NCBI GenBank assembly: GCA_030849465.1
Contig: JARVLF010000020.1
Location: 558,001 to 622,000 of the forward strand
Direction of reading: 5' to 3'
DNA length: 64,000 bases
Source: Moesziomyces globuligerus
Lineage: Eukaryota; Basidiomycota; Ustilaginomycetes; Ustilaginales; Ustilaginaceae
This document shows positions 19,766-28,831 of the stretch, piece after piece. Position 1 is the stretch's first letter. The number at the start of each line of letters is the position of its first letter. A model generated the notes under the pieces. That model ran no database searches and was not told the origin of the DNA. It saw only the letters and a program-made list of their open reading frames with translations. The translations under genes were made by a program, and so were the position numbers.

Positions 19766-22700
19766 CTAGCCGATCTGGGCGACGTTGCCACTGGCGGGTG
19801 TCTCGCCATGCACGCTCGCCTCGCGCACGACGGGTCCTTGCTGCGGGAGGCCGTTAGCGGCGCTGCTGGCCTTGACCATGTCCTGCTGGCTGACCTTTTC
19901 GGGCTTGGTCGCGGCCTTGTGGAGGAGCTCATTGACGAGAGCGAGCTGCTTCTGGACGGCGAGCCTGTCGGCATACAGCTGGCGCCTGCCCGCCTCGACA
20001 GAGCGCCTCTCGGCCTCGAGCAGCGTCTCGAGCTGCTCAAACTGCTCCATCTTGAGCTCGAGCTTCTTGAGCTGCGCCTCGATCACCTGCCCCACCAGTC
20101 GCTGGCACTCGCGCTCCTCGAACGACGCCAGCACGTGCGCCTTGGCCGCCGCAGCCCCGAGCGCGATCGCCGCCGCACGCTCCACCGCATTCCGAGGCAC
20201 CACCCCAGCTCCAGCCTTTTTGCCTTCACCCGCCTCGACCACCGCCACCTCGGTGCCGGCCTCGGTGGCGGCGGTGGCCTTGGGCTCGGCATCGACGTCC
20301 ATCGCATCACCGTTGGCGGCTGCAGCATCCTCGACCTTGTCGCCCTCCGCGGCCTCGCCAGCCTTGTCCTGAGCACCAGCGCGCTTGCGCAGGTTGTCCG
20401 TAAGCTCGCCGAGCGCGCTCTGCGCCGCAGCCGCCGCCACGGCCGGGTTGACCGCGCTGGCGAGGAAGGCGACGACGCTCATCACCGGATTGTCCGCCTG
20501 CGCAAACGGCACGATGGGCTTGCCGAGCTTGTCCACCGCATCGCGGCGCGCATACTGCAGCGGGCCCAGATCCGCCTGCGAGGCGCCGTCGAGGAAGCCG
20601 TCCTCGATGGGCAGCTGGATGAACTTGGTGATGCACTGCTCGCGGCTGCGCGTGCCGACGTGCGTGGCCACCGCGGACCAGTCGTCGTCAAACATCTCGA
20701 GGCCCTCGAGCAGCCGGAGCGTCTCGGCGTCGGTCCAGTCGTCCTGGCCCGCCGCCGCACCGCCCGTGACGCCGCCGCTCTGCTTGAGCGCCGAGTCGTC
20801 CATGCGCACAAAGTCGCCCGAGTACATGGAGCTCGGGAAGCGGCCCTCGAGGTAGCACGACGCGCAGAGCGAGTAGTTCTTGGCCTTGATGCTGTGGTAG
20901 CGCACGCGCGTGCAGTCGCTACCGCACGTGTCGCACGTGTAGCGCGGCGCACCGCCCGCACCGCCCTGCATCTCGGCCTCGGCCTGCGCAGCGAGCGAGT
21001 TGGCCTCGGCCAGATCCACCGGCTTGGACCCCTTGAGCGTCGACTGGAAGATGGTCTTGCGCAGCTCGAGGTTCATGTCCGGCTTGTCTGCGCCGGCTGC
21101 CGCGGCGTTGGCCGCGCCGGCGTCGGCAGGTGCCGAGGTGGAGCTAGAGAGGTTGACACGCGTGCCCGGGTGCATCGGCTGGAGGCCACGGGGCGTATCG
21201 ACGAGCACGCGGAAGTGGCCCGTGAACGGAGGGCCGAGCGTGGCAGGGCGCGTCTCGGGATCGATCTGGTAGTTGATCAAACCCCACTGCTCGAGGAAGG
21301 CATGGACACGCATGATGGCGCACACGTCACCGGCAAGGTTCCTGCGGCAGGCAGTGAAGGTGAGGTATTCGCTCGGGTTGAGGCGGTAGGTGTTGATCAT
21401 AAAGTCGCGGTAGTCCTTGTAGATGCTGGGCGTCTTGCTGCGGTTCTTGTTGTTGAAGAATTCGGGCAGGGATCGCTTTTCGATGGCGTTGATGGTGGAC
21501 ATGTCGAACCACGTCGAGTACGAGGGGATGATGACCTCCTGGGTCTGCGAGGCCAGATACTTTTTGGCGATCTCCTCGGCACGAATGCGCTGCTGCTCGA
21601 CAGCCGCGGCATCGGGCTGGATGACGGGCGCGTTGGCGTCCGCGGTCGCCTCGGTGGGCTCTTCGACCGCCGCGTCCTTGGGCTGGTCTGCGGTGCCATC
21701 GACCATGGTGGCGTCGCCGTCGGTGGCAGGCCTGACAGTCGGCTGCTCGCCCTCGAGTTCGGTGGGGCCTGCGGATTCTGCGGGGAGGTTGCCGAGCACG
21801 CCGCTAGGCACGGGCTCGTTCTCGTACTTCTTGCCCTTGAAGGGCTGGGCGCCGGAGAGGTCGATGGGGACGGCGCCGACGGGGCGAGCTGCGACGAGGA
21901 GCTTGATGCGTTTGCTGTTTGATTCGGTGGCAGCGGCGGCCGACGAGGCGTCGGTGATCTCTTCGGGGAGGCCGCGCTTCTTGCTCTTTGTGGCGTCAGC
22001 GGAGGCCTCGGCGGGGGCGGCAGCGTCTTGCAGCGCGTCCTCCTGCTCGTAGTCCTCTGCGTTCATGAGCTCGTTGAAGCGCACGCTGTCGCGCAGCCAT
22101 TTTGCACCGACCTTCCAGGGAAGACGCTTTTCGGGCGCTGGGTCGGGGTCGGCAAAGTCGGCGGCGGGGAGCCAGGTGTCGTACGAGTCGGGACGGTACC
22201 AGACGTGGATGAGAGCGCGTCCGGATCTGGAAGCGATGGTCCTGAAGTACTCCTCTGAGCTGGAACTGGTTGCATCTGCGGGGGCAGCCTCATCAGCCTT
22301 GGGGGAGGATGGAGGTGTAGCGTCGGATGGGTAGAGGACGTGGGTGGCAGTAGCCGCGTCGTCGGACCAGTTGCACTCGAGCGATTCAGCCATCTGACGG
22401 AGGGAAGCTGCTTCAGCCTCTGTGATGGATGGAGACACGGCGATGGTGGGATGCTCGAGGAGGCCCGCTTTGGAGAGCTGGTGACGGAGATGGGCGATGA
22501 GCTTGACATTGTCGTGCTTGTGTGCTGAGTCGGAGAAGTCCCAGGTGGATTTGGCGTTGGCTGCGAGGAAGGCGAGGGTCTCCTGCAAGAGCAACTTTAG
22601 CGGGCTGGTGTGCGGCTCTGCGAGGGTGGTGCTCTGAAGCGAGGTGGTGGGGAGGAAGAGCTCGGCAGGGATGCGGACGGGGTGCCGTGTCTGGGGGTCC

Positions 22701-22954
22701 GAGGCGGATGGGTCTGCGGGGCGGGCTGCGTTGACGCCGAGCGATTCCTCCTGGAACGTCTGAAGGTCGAATGCGAGCGTCGCGAGGTCGGCAGCAGTGA
22801 GCGAGCCGGATTTGGACGGGATGGCGGCAGGGTCTACATTGTTCTGGGCGAGCGCAGCCTTGATGGGCTCGACGAACGACTCGAGCGCCTGGAGGAGGAG
22901 CGGGTCGGTGCGGAGCTTGGGGTCAGGATGACCCGTGAGGTTGAGTGTCGACAT
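19766..22954 (-). CDS. SWI/SNF or RSC chromatin-remodelling subunit, SWI3/RSC8/SMARCC type
   Basis: It is a core scaffold subunit of an ATP-dependent chromatin remodelling complex in the nucleus. The 1,062-residue protein shows domains in family order. Residues about 95-300 resemble the N-terminal SMARCC module (VWYRPDSYDTW near 251). The SWIRM domain is at about 475-570 (IIPSYSTWFD, EYLTFTACRRNLAGDV). A ZZ-type zinc finger is at about 672-712 (CDTCGSDC, CASCYLEG). A SANT domain is at about 737-782 (DDWTDAETLRLLEGLEMFDDDW, shortened: DWTDAETLRLLEGLEM). The C-terminus has a helical, coiled-coil-like dimerisation segment (about 950-1020). Low-complexity Ala/Glu/Pro stretches separate the domains. 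Whether it serves SWI/SNF, RSC or both cannot be decided from the sequence. Confidence 0.93.
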   Translation of the reverse strand: MSTLNLTGHPDPKLRTDPLLLQALESFVEPIKAALAQNNVDPAAIPSKSGSLTAADLATLAFDLQTFQEESLGVNAARPADPSASDPQTRHPVRIPAELFLPTTSLQSTTLAEPHTSPLKLLLQETLAFLAANAKSTWDFSDSAHKHDNVKLIAHLRHQLSKAGLLEHPTIAVSPSITEAEAASLRQMAESLECNWSDDAATATHVLYPSDATPPSSPKADEAAPADATSSSSEEYFRTIASRSGRALIHVWYRPDSYDTWLPAADFADPDPAPEKRLPWKVGAKWLRDSVRFNELMNAEDYEQEDALQDAAAPAEASADATKSKKRGLPEEITDASSAAAATESNSKRIKLLVAARPVGAVPIDLSGAQPFKGKKYENEPVPSGVLGNLPAESAGPTELEGEQPTVRPATDGDATMVDGTADQPKDAAVEEPTEATADANAPVIQPDAAAVEQQRIRAEEIAKKYLASQTQEVIIPSYSTWFDMSTINAIEKRSLPEFFNNKNRSKTPSIYKDYRDFMINTYRLNPSEYLTFTACRRNLAGDVCAIMRVHAFLEQWGLINYQIDPETRPATLGPPFTGHFRVLVDTPRGLQPMHPGTRVNLSSSTSAPADAGAANAAAAGADKPDMNLELRKTIFQSTLKGSKPVDLAEANSLAAQAEAEMQGGAGGAPRYTCDTCGSDCTRVRYHSIKAKNYSLCASCYLEGRFPSSMYSGDFVRMDDSALKQSGGVTGGAAAGQDDWTDAETLRLLEGLEMFDDDWSAVATHVGTRSREQCITKFIQLPIEDGFLDGASQADLGPLQYARRDAVDKLGKPIVPFAQADNPVMSVVAFLASAVNPAVAAAAAQSALGELTDNLRKRAGAQDKAGEAAEGDKVEDAAAANGDAMDVDAEPKATAATEAGTEVAVVEAGEGKKAGAGVVPRNAVERAAAIALGAAAAKAHVLASFEERECQRLVGQVIEAQLKKLELKMEQFEQLETLLEAERRSVEAGRRQLYADRLAVQKQLALVNELLHKAATKPEKVSQQDMVKASSAANGLPQQGPVVREASVHGETPASGNVAQIG

Positions 22955-23612
22955 GGTCTACGCGCTCAGGGAGAGGGCGGCAAACGCACGTGCGAGCCCA
23001 CGGGAGGAGGGCGAGCAGGACAAGCTGTTGGACAGGCTGAAACGACTGCGGGCTTAGGAGTGGGCCGGCGTCGCTTGCGTCCACGTGCTGGAAGCTGCGA
23101 TGATGTATGAACGAGCGTGCGACGAAGCGATGTGATGTGGTGAGTATGTGGTCGGAGGGATGGATGGGAGAGGAGGAGTGGTGGATTCGGATCGGATTGG
23201 ATGCGGGAAGGAATGGAGATGCGAAGCGGTCGCCGACACGTCGGAAATCGCTCTTTGCCAGGCCCAGCCCAGCCCAGCCCAGCCCAGCCAAGCCCAGCCA
23301 AGCCCAGTCCGCCTTAGACAGAGAGAGGCGCGTCCAAAGGCAGCGCGCGGTGCCTCGAGAGCACATCCATCCATCCGCGCCTCTGCCAGCGTCGAATCCA
23401 ATTTTCGATTCCACAGTGTCCTCCTGCCGCTTGGAACCCGCCCTTGCTTTCAACCTCGGCGAGGACGCGTCTGGCGCCTCGGCAATTTTGCAACGTGTGA
23501 GATCGACACGTTCGCCTTCCCTTTCTCCATCGCTTCGCCGCCGGCCTCGGTCGTCCAACGTTGTCATTCAGAGTGGCATTATAGCAGATACAGATACAAC
23601 AAGCTGCGGTCG
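22955..23612. other. Intergenic, promoter of the SWI3-type gene
   Basis: It lies between two minus-strand genes. It contains a GCCCA pentamer repeat (listed separately). No gene is supported. Confidence 0.55.
23262..23308. repeat. Pentanucleotide repeat (GCCCA)n, imperfect
   Basis: About nine copies of GCCCA, with two copies changed to GCCAA, about 310-355 bases upstream of the SWI3-type start codon. The pattern is a simple microsatellite in the promoter region. Confidence 0.9.
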
Positions 23613-26093
23613 TTACGCCTTGTAGAAGAGGTCAAATCGGAAGCCGAGCGACGCGAGCAGGTTGCGCACGAGCCCTCCAACGCCGCCCTGCGTCTTGCGC
23701 AGCGACTTGCCCACGTACGTCGTCTTCCACGCCTCCTTGCCATCGATCTGCACAGAGACGCGCACCACGGGCTTGTACGGATCCCTCGCGTCCACCTCGA
23801 ACTCGGTCCACTTGTGGTTGCCGTCCGGCAGGTACTTGAGCAGCTTGTCCACGCCCGTCTTGCCGTCGCCGTGCTCCTGCGAGAGCGTGCGCACGGGGAG
23901 GTAGAACATGCTCAGCGGACTCGTGCTGAACTCGGTGATCGTATCGTACACGCTCACCGCCGCAAACTCGTGACGATCGCCGCTGAGCACGATGACGTTG
24001 GGCACGTAGCGCAGCACCTCGGCGATCTCCCTGCGCTCCGTGTTGTACGCGGCCCAACTGTCCTTCTGCCCGTCGACGTCGAGCTCGCCACCCCACAGCG
24101 TGTTGAACGGCACGGAGCTGACGACAAACTTGAACGCCACCGTCTCGTTGACCGCCCGCAGCCACGCATACAGCTCCTGCTTCTGCTTGTATCCCAGCAT
24201 CGTCTTGTCCTCGTCGTCGTCGGCCGTGTGGTGCGTGCGGTGGCGTCGCGTGTCCATGACGAAGAAAGCCGCCGACTCGCCGTACTGGAAGGTATAGTAG
24301 TTCTCACCCTGCTCCAGCGGCTCGGGGTTGACGTCGCCGATGTACTCTTTCCACGCCGTGTTGGCCGAGGGGTAGGCAGCGATCTGCTCGTCGTTTTCGT
24401 CGCGGCCGGACCAGTTGTTGACCACCTCGTGGTCGTCGTAGATGCCGATCACGGGCACGTGCTTGAAGAAGCGGCGGAAGCTCTCGCTCGCAAACAGATT
24501 GCGATACAGCTTGCGGTACGCGCCCGTATCGGCGCCACCGTAGTGCGGCACATCGGCATAGATCAGATCGCCGAGCTGCAAGAGGAAGCGGATCGACGGG
24601 TGGTTGGCGCGACCCTCGACGGCGCGCTTGTACAGCAGATCGAAGCCAGGGATGCGGTTACGCTCGGTGATACCACCAGCCTCCGTTCCGACCCCCGCAA
24701 GTCGGAGGAGCCAGTTCCAGCCCCAGAATTGGGCCGGGTGGTAGGGAAAGTCGGGCTTGACGCACGAGGTAGACGCAAAGGTAAAGTGGTTCGGATCCTC
24801 CAGCGGGTTGGCCTCCTCGTGCGGCTCGACAGCCTCTTGGCCTGCTTCGAGGCGGCGAGAGCCGAGGCTCTTGGACTGCATGTACGAGCTGAGGCGCGGG
24901 TCGGGCCAGGTGGTGAAGAAGTTGCGGCGGCTGATGGCATCGTTGGCGACAAACTTTTCGATCACACGAACCTCGTCCGAGTGGTCGACGTGTTCGGGCT
25001 GGAACTGCGAGAGCGCCCACTCGTAAGTGGTCGAAGGCCACAGCTCATCGATCATGGCCGTAGCCGTCCAGTCGTTTTCGGGGCGCAGCGTGATGAGGGG
25101 GCCGTTGAGCCAGAGGCTCTCGTGCGTTGCGAGGTAGTTGTTGGCGTAAGCGCGCGACGGCTTACGGAAGGATTCGTCGTTCTCGGTGAGGTTGAGCGCA
25201 CGCCTATACTTGACAAGCAGCTCGATGGGCTGCGGCTCTTGCTGGGCCTGGTGAGCGGCACTGGGCGAGGCATCGACGGCGAGGCTGTCGAACGAGTTGG
25301 CAAGCACCGCCGAGGCGTTGACCGCACCCAGATCGGGGGGCGGGAAGCGCACGTGGATTTTTGCGTACGTGGGGCCGAGGGCGCCCGTGCGAACAAAAGC
25401 GAGGTTGTAGTCCCAGTGCGAAGGGAACAGATACGGCGAGAGGAAGCTGTCGACGAACAGCGCAAAGGCAAGCGTGTGGGCGAGAATGACGTAAAAGTTG
25501 ATGCGGGACGAACGCGTCGAGGTGCCGAACACGAGCGCCTTGACGAGCTCGAAGAGTGAGGCACTGTGCGACTTGGCATGGGCAGTAGCGGCGTCTGCGT
25601 CCGACGTAGGAGCAGCCACCGTGGTGGTCGGGGCGGGCTTTGCGCCCTTTGCGACGTCGGCATACGAAGCTTCTGAGGATGCGGGCTTAGCCGGAGCGCT
25701 GCCGTTCTGATCGGCGGGCTTGTTCTCCACAGGCTTGGCGGTGGCCTTGGTGTGGATCTTTTTGTCGGTCACCTCGACCTTGTCTGCGAGCTGCTGGAGG
25801 TTGCGTGCAGCGGCAGCGACGCGCGAAGCGTTGTGGTCGGAGATGGCGGAGCGAATAGCATAGTCGCGATAGAGGGAGGTGAGCACGTAGACGACGTAAA
25901 GCACCGGGATCACGGGATGCGCCAGCGAGGTGGGGATCCAGCGCAGAAAGACGAATACGGCGAGCTTGAAGAGGAGCGAGGAGGCTGCCTGGACGAGGCC
26001 GAGCAGGCCTGCGGAGGGCTTGCGGAAGGGCAAGAGGTCGAGAACAGCGTGGTCTGTGTCTGGCTTCGCGCCAGACTCGATTTTGCCAGACAT
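23613..26093 (-). CDS. PhoD-like metallophosphatase with N-terminal membrane segments
   Basis: It belongs to the PhoD/alkaline phosphatase D-like metallophosphoesterases found in many fungi. The start ATG at 26093 (MSGKIESG) gives 826 residues; the 138 in-frame codons before it look like leader. Hydrophobic stretches at about 36-76 and 198-216 suggest two or three membrane passes, so the protein is probably membrane-bound. The catalytic domain occupies the C-terminal half, with metal-binding motifs GDLIYAD (508-514), DDHEV (553-557), MDTRRHR (613-619) and SGDRHEF (704-710). Between the membrane segments is a Lys/Ala/Pro-rich linker. Substrate is unknown; family members hydrolyse phosphomono- or diesters. 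One exon, divergent from HIS7. Confidence 0.85.
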   Translation of the reverse strand: MSGKIESGAKPDTDHAVLDLLPFRKPSAGLLGLVQAASSLLFKLAVFVFLRWIPTSLAHPVIPVLYVVYVLTSLYRDYAIRSAISDHNASRVAAAARNLQQLADKVEVTDKKIHTKATAKPVENKPADQNGSAPAKPASSEASYADVAKGAKPAPTTTVAAPTSDADAATAHAKSHSASLFELVKALVFGTSTRSSRINFYVILAHTLAFALFVDSFLSPYLFPSHWDYNLAFVRTGALGPTYAKIHVRFPPPDLGAVNASAVLANSFDSLAVDASPSAAHQAQQEPQPIELLVKYRRALNLTENDESFRKPSRAYANNYLATHESLWLNGPLITLRPENDWTATAMIDELWPSTTYEWALSQFQPEHVDHSDEVRVIEKFVANDAISRRNFFTTWPDPRLSSYMQSKSLGSRRLEAGQEAVEPHEEANPLEDPNHFTFASTSCVKPDFPYHPAQFWGWNWLLRLAGVGTEAGGITERNRIPGFDLLYKRAVEGRANHPSIRFLLQLGDLIYADVPHYGGADTGAYRKLYRNLFASESFRRFFKHVPVIGIYDDHEVVNNWSGRDENDEQIAAYPSANTAWKEYIGDVNPEPLEQGENYYTFQYGESAAFFVMDTRRHRTHHTADDDEDKTMLGYKQKQELYAWLRAVNETVAFKFVVSSVPFNTLWGGELDVDGQKDSWAAYNTERREIAEVLRYVPNVIVLSGDRHEFAAVSVYDTITEFSTSPLSMFYLPVRTLSQEHGDGKTGVDKLLKYLPDGNHKWTEFEVDARDPYKPVVRVSVQIDGKEAWKTTYVGKSLRKTQGGVGGLVRNLLASLGFRFDLFYKA

Positions 26094-26774
26094 TGCGAAG
26101 GGGACACGCGGCAACAATCTCGGCAGCTCGAAGGATGGAGATGGAAGGGAGAAAGGAGAAGACGAAGGCCAGTTCGGATGGATTTGGGCCGGAAAGGCTT
26201 GTGCGCGGATTCGAGGATTGCGGATGCGGGAAGTGCTTGTGGAGGCGGACGGTTCTTCCGAGCAGCGCGGGCCTGTGCTCGGAACAGGAGCTGCCAAATC
26301 GGGCTGCTGCTGATTCACCCAATCATCACTCATTTTCACTCGACCCTCTTGGCCAGCGCTGCATCCTTTTCCACGCCGAGAGCCGCAGCAAGACGCAGCA
26401 CGAGCATGCTTGAGCCACCACACTGAGGCTGGATTGCCGGCACCATGGATCGCGGCTTCCTGCTGTGATGCGAAGCGCTTCATGGCAGAGTGGAAAGTTC
26501 TCCGCATCCCGCGTGTGCTTTGTATTAATAATTTTCATCGGAATGCGCACTGTCAATCGGCCGATCCGCTTTTGCTGTTGGACGATCTGAGATGCGGCTA
26601 TCAAATGAGGATTTTGCAGCCGGGAGTCACATTAACCAACACTTTGTCACACATGGAAGGGCATGGCAGCGCTTTTCATGGATTTGGCGGCCAAGTCGAG
26701 GTAGGAAGAATCGGCCACTCCGGCCAACCCACCTCGCTTCCCAACATCATCTTTTCCTTTCCCACCAGCTAGCT

Positions 26775-26809
<35 letters not shown>

Positions 26810-26831
26810 TTCACGGACAGCATCGCACACC
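26094..26831. promoter_or_regulatory. Divergent promoter region, PhoD-like gene / HIS7
   Basis: 738 bases between two divergent start codons. It holds an (AGCC)n repeat immediately upstream of HIS7. A GAGTCAC at about 26625 is close to, but not, the Gcn4-type TGACTCA core that often controls amino-acid genes in fungi. Confidence 0.5.
26768..26809. repeat. Tetranucleotide repeat (AGCC)n in HIS7 leader
   Basis: Nine or so copies of AGCC/CCAG, preceded by AGCT, ending 22 bases before the HIS7 start codon. It is probably within the untranslated leader. Confidence 0.9.
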
Positions 26832-28688
26832 ATGCTGTATCTGCTCGACTACGGCGCGGGCAACGTGCGCAGCCTCGCCAACTCGATCACCAAGCTTGGC
26901 TTCGAGTTCAAATGGGTCCAGTCGCCCGAAGACCTGCTCAAGGCCGACAAACTCCTCTTCCCTGGTGTCGGTGCCTTCGGGCCCGCCATGCAGTCCATCC
27001 GCGACAAGGGCTACGCAGAGCCGCTCAAGCAGTACATCGCCTCGGGCAAGCCCTACATGGGCATCTGCATCGGCCTCCAGACGCTCTTTGAAGGTTCCGA
27101 CGAGGCACCCGGCGTCCCCGGCCTCGGCGTCGTGCCGGGCATCGTCTCCAACTTTTCTCCGCTCGATAACGGCGAGAAGAAGTCGGTGCCACAGATGGGT
27201 TGGAACACGGCTCAGGTCGTCAAGACTCGCAACGACGATGGCGACAAGGATGCGGTCAAGTACGGATTCCCCGACCCGGCCACCGGCGAAGAGAGCCACT
27301 ACTACTTTGTTCACTCCTTCCGCGCCCAGTACGACGCCGACAAGCACGCAGACTGGGTGCTCACCACCACCCAGTACGGCTCGGAGGTGTTCCTCTCCTC
27401 GATTCAGAAGGGCAACGTCTTCGCCACCCAGTTCCACCCCGAGAAGAGCGGAAGGGCAGGCCTCGAGCTCCTCCGCGCCTGGCTCAGCCAGCCCGGCACG
27501 ATACACCCCAGCAAGGAGCGTCTGCTCCTGGATCCACAGCAGGTCGCCGTGCCCAAGCCGCGCGATGGCCTCACCAAGCGTATCGTCGCCTGCCTCGATG
27601 TGCGTAGCAACGACGACGGCGATCTTGTCGTCACCAAGGGCGAGTCGTACGACGTGCGCGAGAAGGCGGACGCTCCCTCGTCCACGCAGCCCGAGGCCGA
27701 GGCATCCGGTTCGTCGCCCAGACGCAAGGTGAGGAACCTCGGCAAGCCCGTCGAGCTCGCCACGCGCTACTACCTCGAGGGCGCCGACGAGGTCACCTTC
27801 CTCAACATCACCTCGTTCCGCTCGTGCGCGCTCCAGGACCAGCCCATGCTCAGCCTGCTCGAAGCCGCCGCCGCCAAGATCTTTGTGCCGCTCACCATCG
27901 GTGGTGGCATCAAGGACTCGGTCGATCCAGATGGCACGCCAAGGCCCGCCAAGGAGGTCGCCGATGCCTACTTCCGCGCCGGTGCTGATAAGGTCAGCAT
28001 CGGCTCCGAAGCCGTGTATGCCGTCGAGGAGCTGTACGCTCGTGCGGCATCGAACGGCCAAGCGGACGAGCAGAATCCACTCAAGTTCAGCGATGCGTGC
28101 TTGACAGGCAAGACGGGCATCGAGACCATCAGCACGGGATACGGTGCGCAGGCCGTCGTGGTCTCCATCGACCCTCGACGTGTCTACGTCGCCGATGGCG
28201 AGAGCGTTGACCCCAAGCACGCAGCGTGCGTCGTCGAGGGGCTCAAGGGGAGCGAGGACGAGGGCAAGAAGTGGTGGTACCGTTGCACAGTCAAGGGTGG
28301 ACGCGAGGATCGTGATGTGGATGTGGTCCAGCTTGCACGCGGTGTGCAGCGCTTGGGCGCGGGAGAGGTGCTGCTCAACTCGATCGACCGCGATGGCTCG
28401 AACAAGGGCTTTGATAGGCAGCTCGTCGACCTGGTGCGTGGCGCCGTGGATATCCCCGTCATCGCCTCGTCCGGTGCAGGCAAGGCGGATCACTTTGTCG
28501 ACGTCTTTGAGAACCCGGACTCCAGCAAGCCAAAGGGTCACGCCACCGTAGAGGCCGCGCTAGCAGCGGGCATTTTCCACCGCAACGAATGCTCCATCGC
28601 CTCGGTCAAGGAGACGCTCAAGCACAGCGGCTTCAACGTCCGCATCGAGGCGGTCGCCCAAGGTGCAGGCGCCATCTCCAAGCAATAG
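26832..28688 (+). CDS. HIS7: Imidazole glycerol phosphate synthase, HisH-HisF fusion
   Basis: It converts PRFAR and glutamine to imidazole-glycerol phosphate and AICAR in histidine synthesis, linking it to purine synthesis. The 618-residue protein is a fusion of a glutaminase and a cyclase, as usual in fungi and plants. The class I glutaminase domain (1 to about 220) has nucleophile Cys79 in GICIGLQ and the His202/Glu204 pair in QFHPEK. The cyclase barrel begins at RIVACLDVR, with catalytic Asp256, and has the second aspartate near residue 519 (LNSIDRDG). A Ser/Pro/Glu-rich insertion follows the first barrel strand (about 265-295). The ATG at 26832 is where family similarity begins. Single exon. 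Confidence 0.97.
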   Translation: MLYLLDYGAGNVRSLANSITKLGFEFKWVQSPEDLLKADKLLFPGVGAFGPAMQSIRDKGYAEPLKQYIASGKPYMGICIGLQTLFEGSDEAPGVPGLGVVPGIVSNFSPLDNGEKKSVPQMGWNTAQVVKTRNDDGDKDAVKYGFPDPATGEESHYYFVHSFRAQYDADKHADWVLTTTQYGSEVFLSSIQKGNVFATQFHPEKSGRAGLELLRAWLSQPGTIHPSKERLLLDPQQVAVPKPRDGLTKRIVACLDVRSNDDGDLVVTKGESYDVREKADAPSSTQPEAEASGSSPRRKVRNLGKPVELATRYYLEGADEVTFLNITSFRSCALQDQPMLSLLEAAAAKIFVPLTIGGGIKDSVDPDGTPRPAKEVADAYFRAGADKVSIGSEAVYAVEELYARAASNGQADEQNPLKFSDACLTGKTGIETISTGYGAQAVVVSIDPRRVYVADGESVDPKHAACVVEGLKGSEDEGKKWWYRCTVKGGREDRDVDVVQLARGVQRLGAGEVLLNSIDRDGSNKGFDRQLVDLVRGAVDIPVIASSGAGKADHFVDVFENPDSSKPKGHATVEAALAAGIFHRNECSIASVKETLKHSGFNVRIEAVAQGAGAISKQ

Positions 28689-28831
28689 ACCCCCTTGCAG
28701 ACCCTCGCATCCGAAATAGATCCGCAGCTCAGAATGCCACATGCCTCTCACAGATGGAGAGTGTTGACCGGTACAAATACAACGACCGTGAAGGTGCTAG
28801 AAACAAAGCAAGTGGGGAGAGGGGAGAGAGG

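Noticed and set aside
19808..21922. Long plus-strand frames opposite the SWI3-type, PhoD-like, ABC transporter, PDA1 and PRI2 genes
   Set aside because: All lie wholly inside conserved minus-strand genes and show the same antisense composition. None has a motif or a start context of its own.
26592..26831. 80-codon N-terminal extension of HIS7
   Set aside because: It consists of leader sequence with an AGCC repeat; the family starts at MLYLLDYGAGN.
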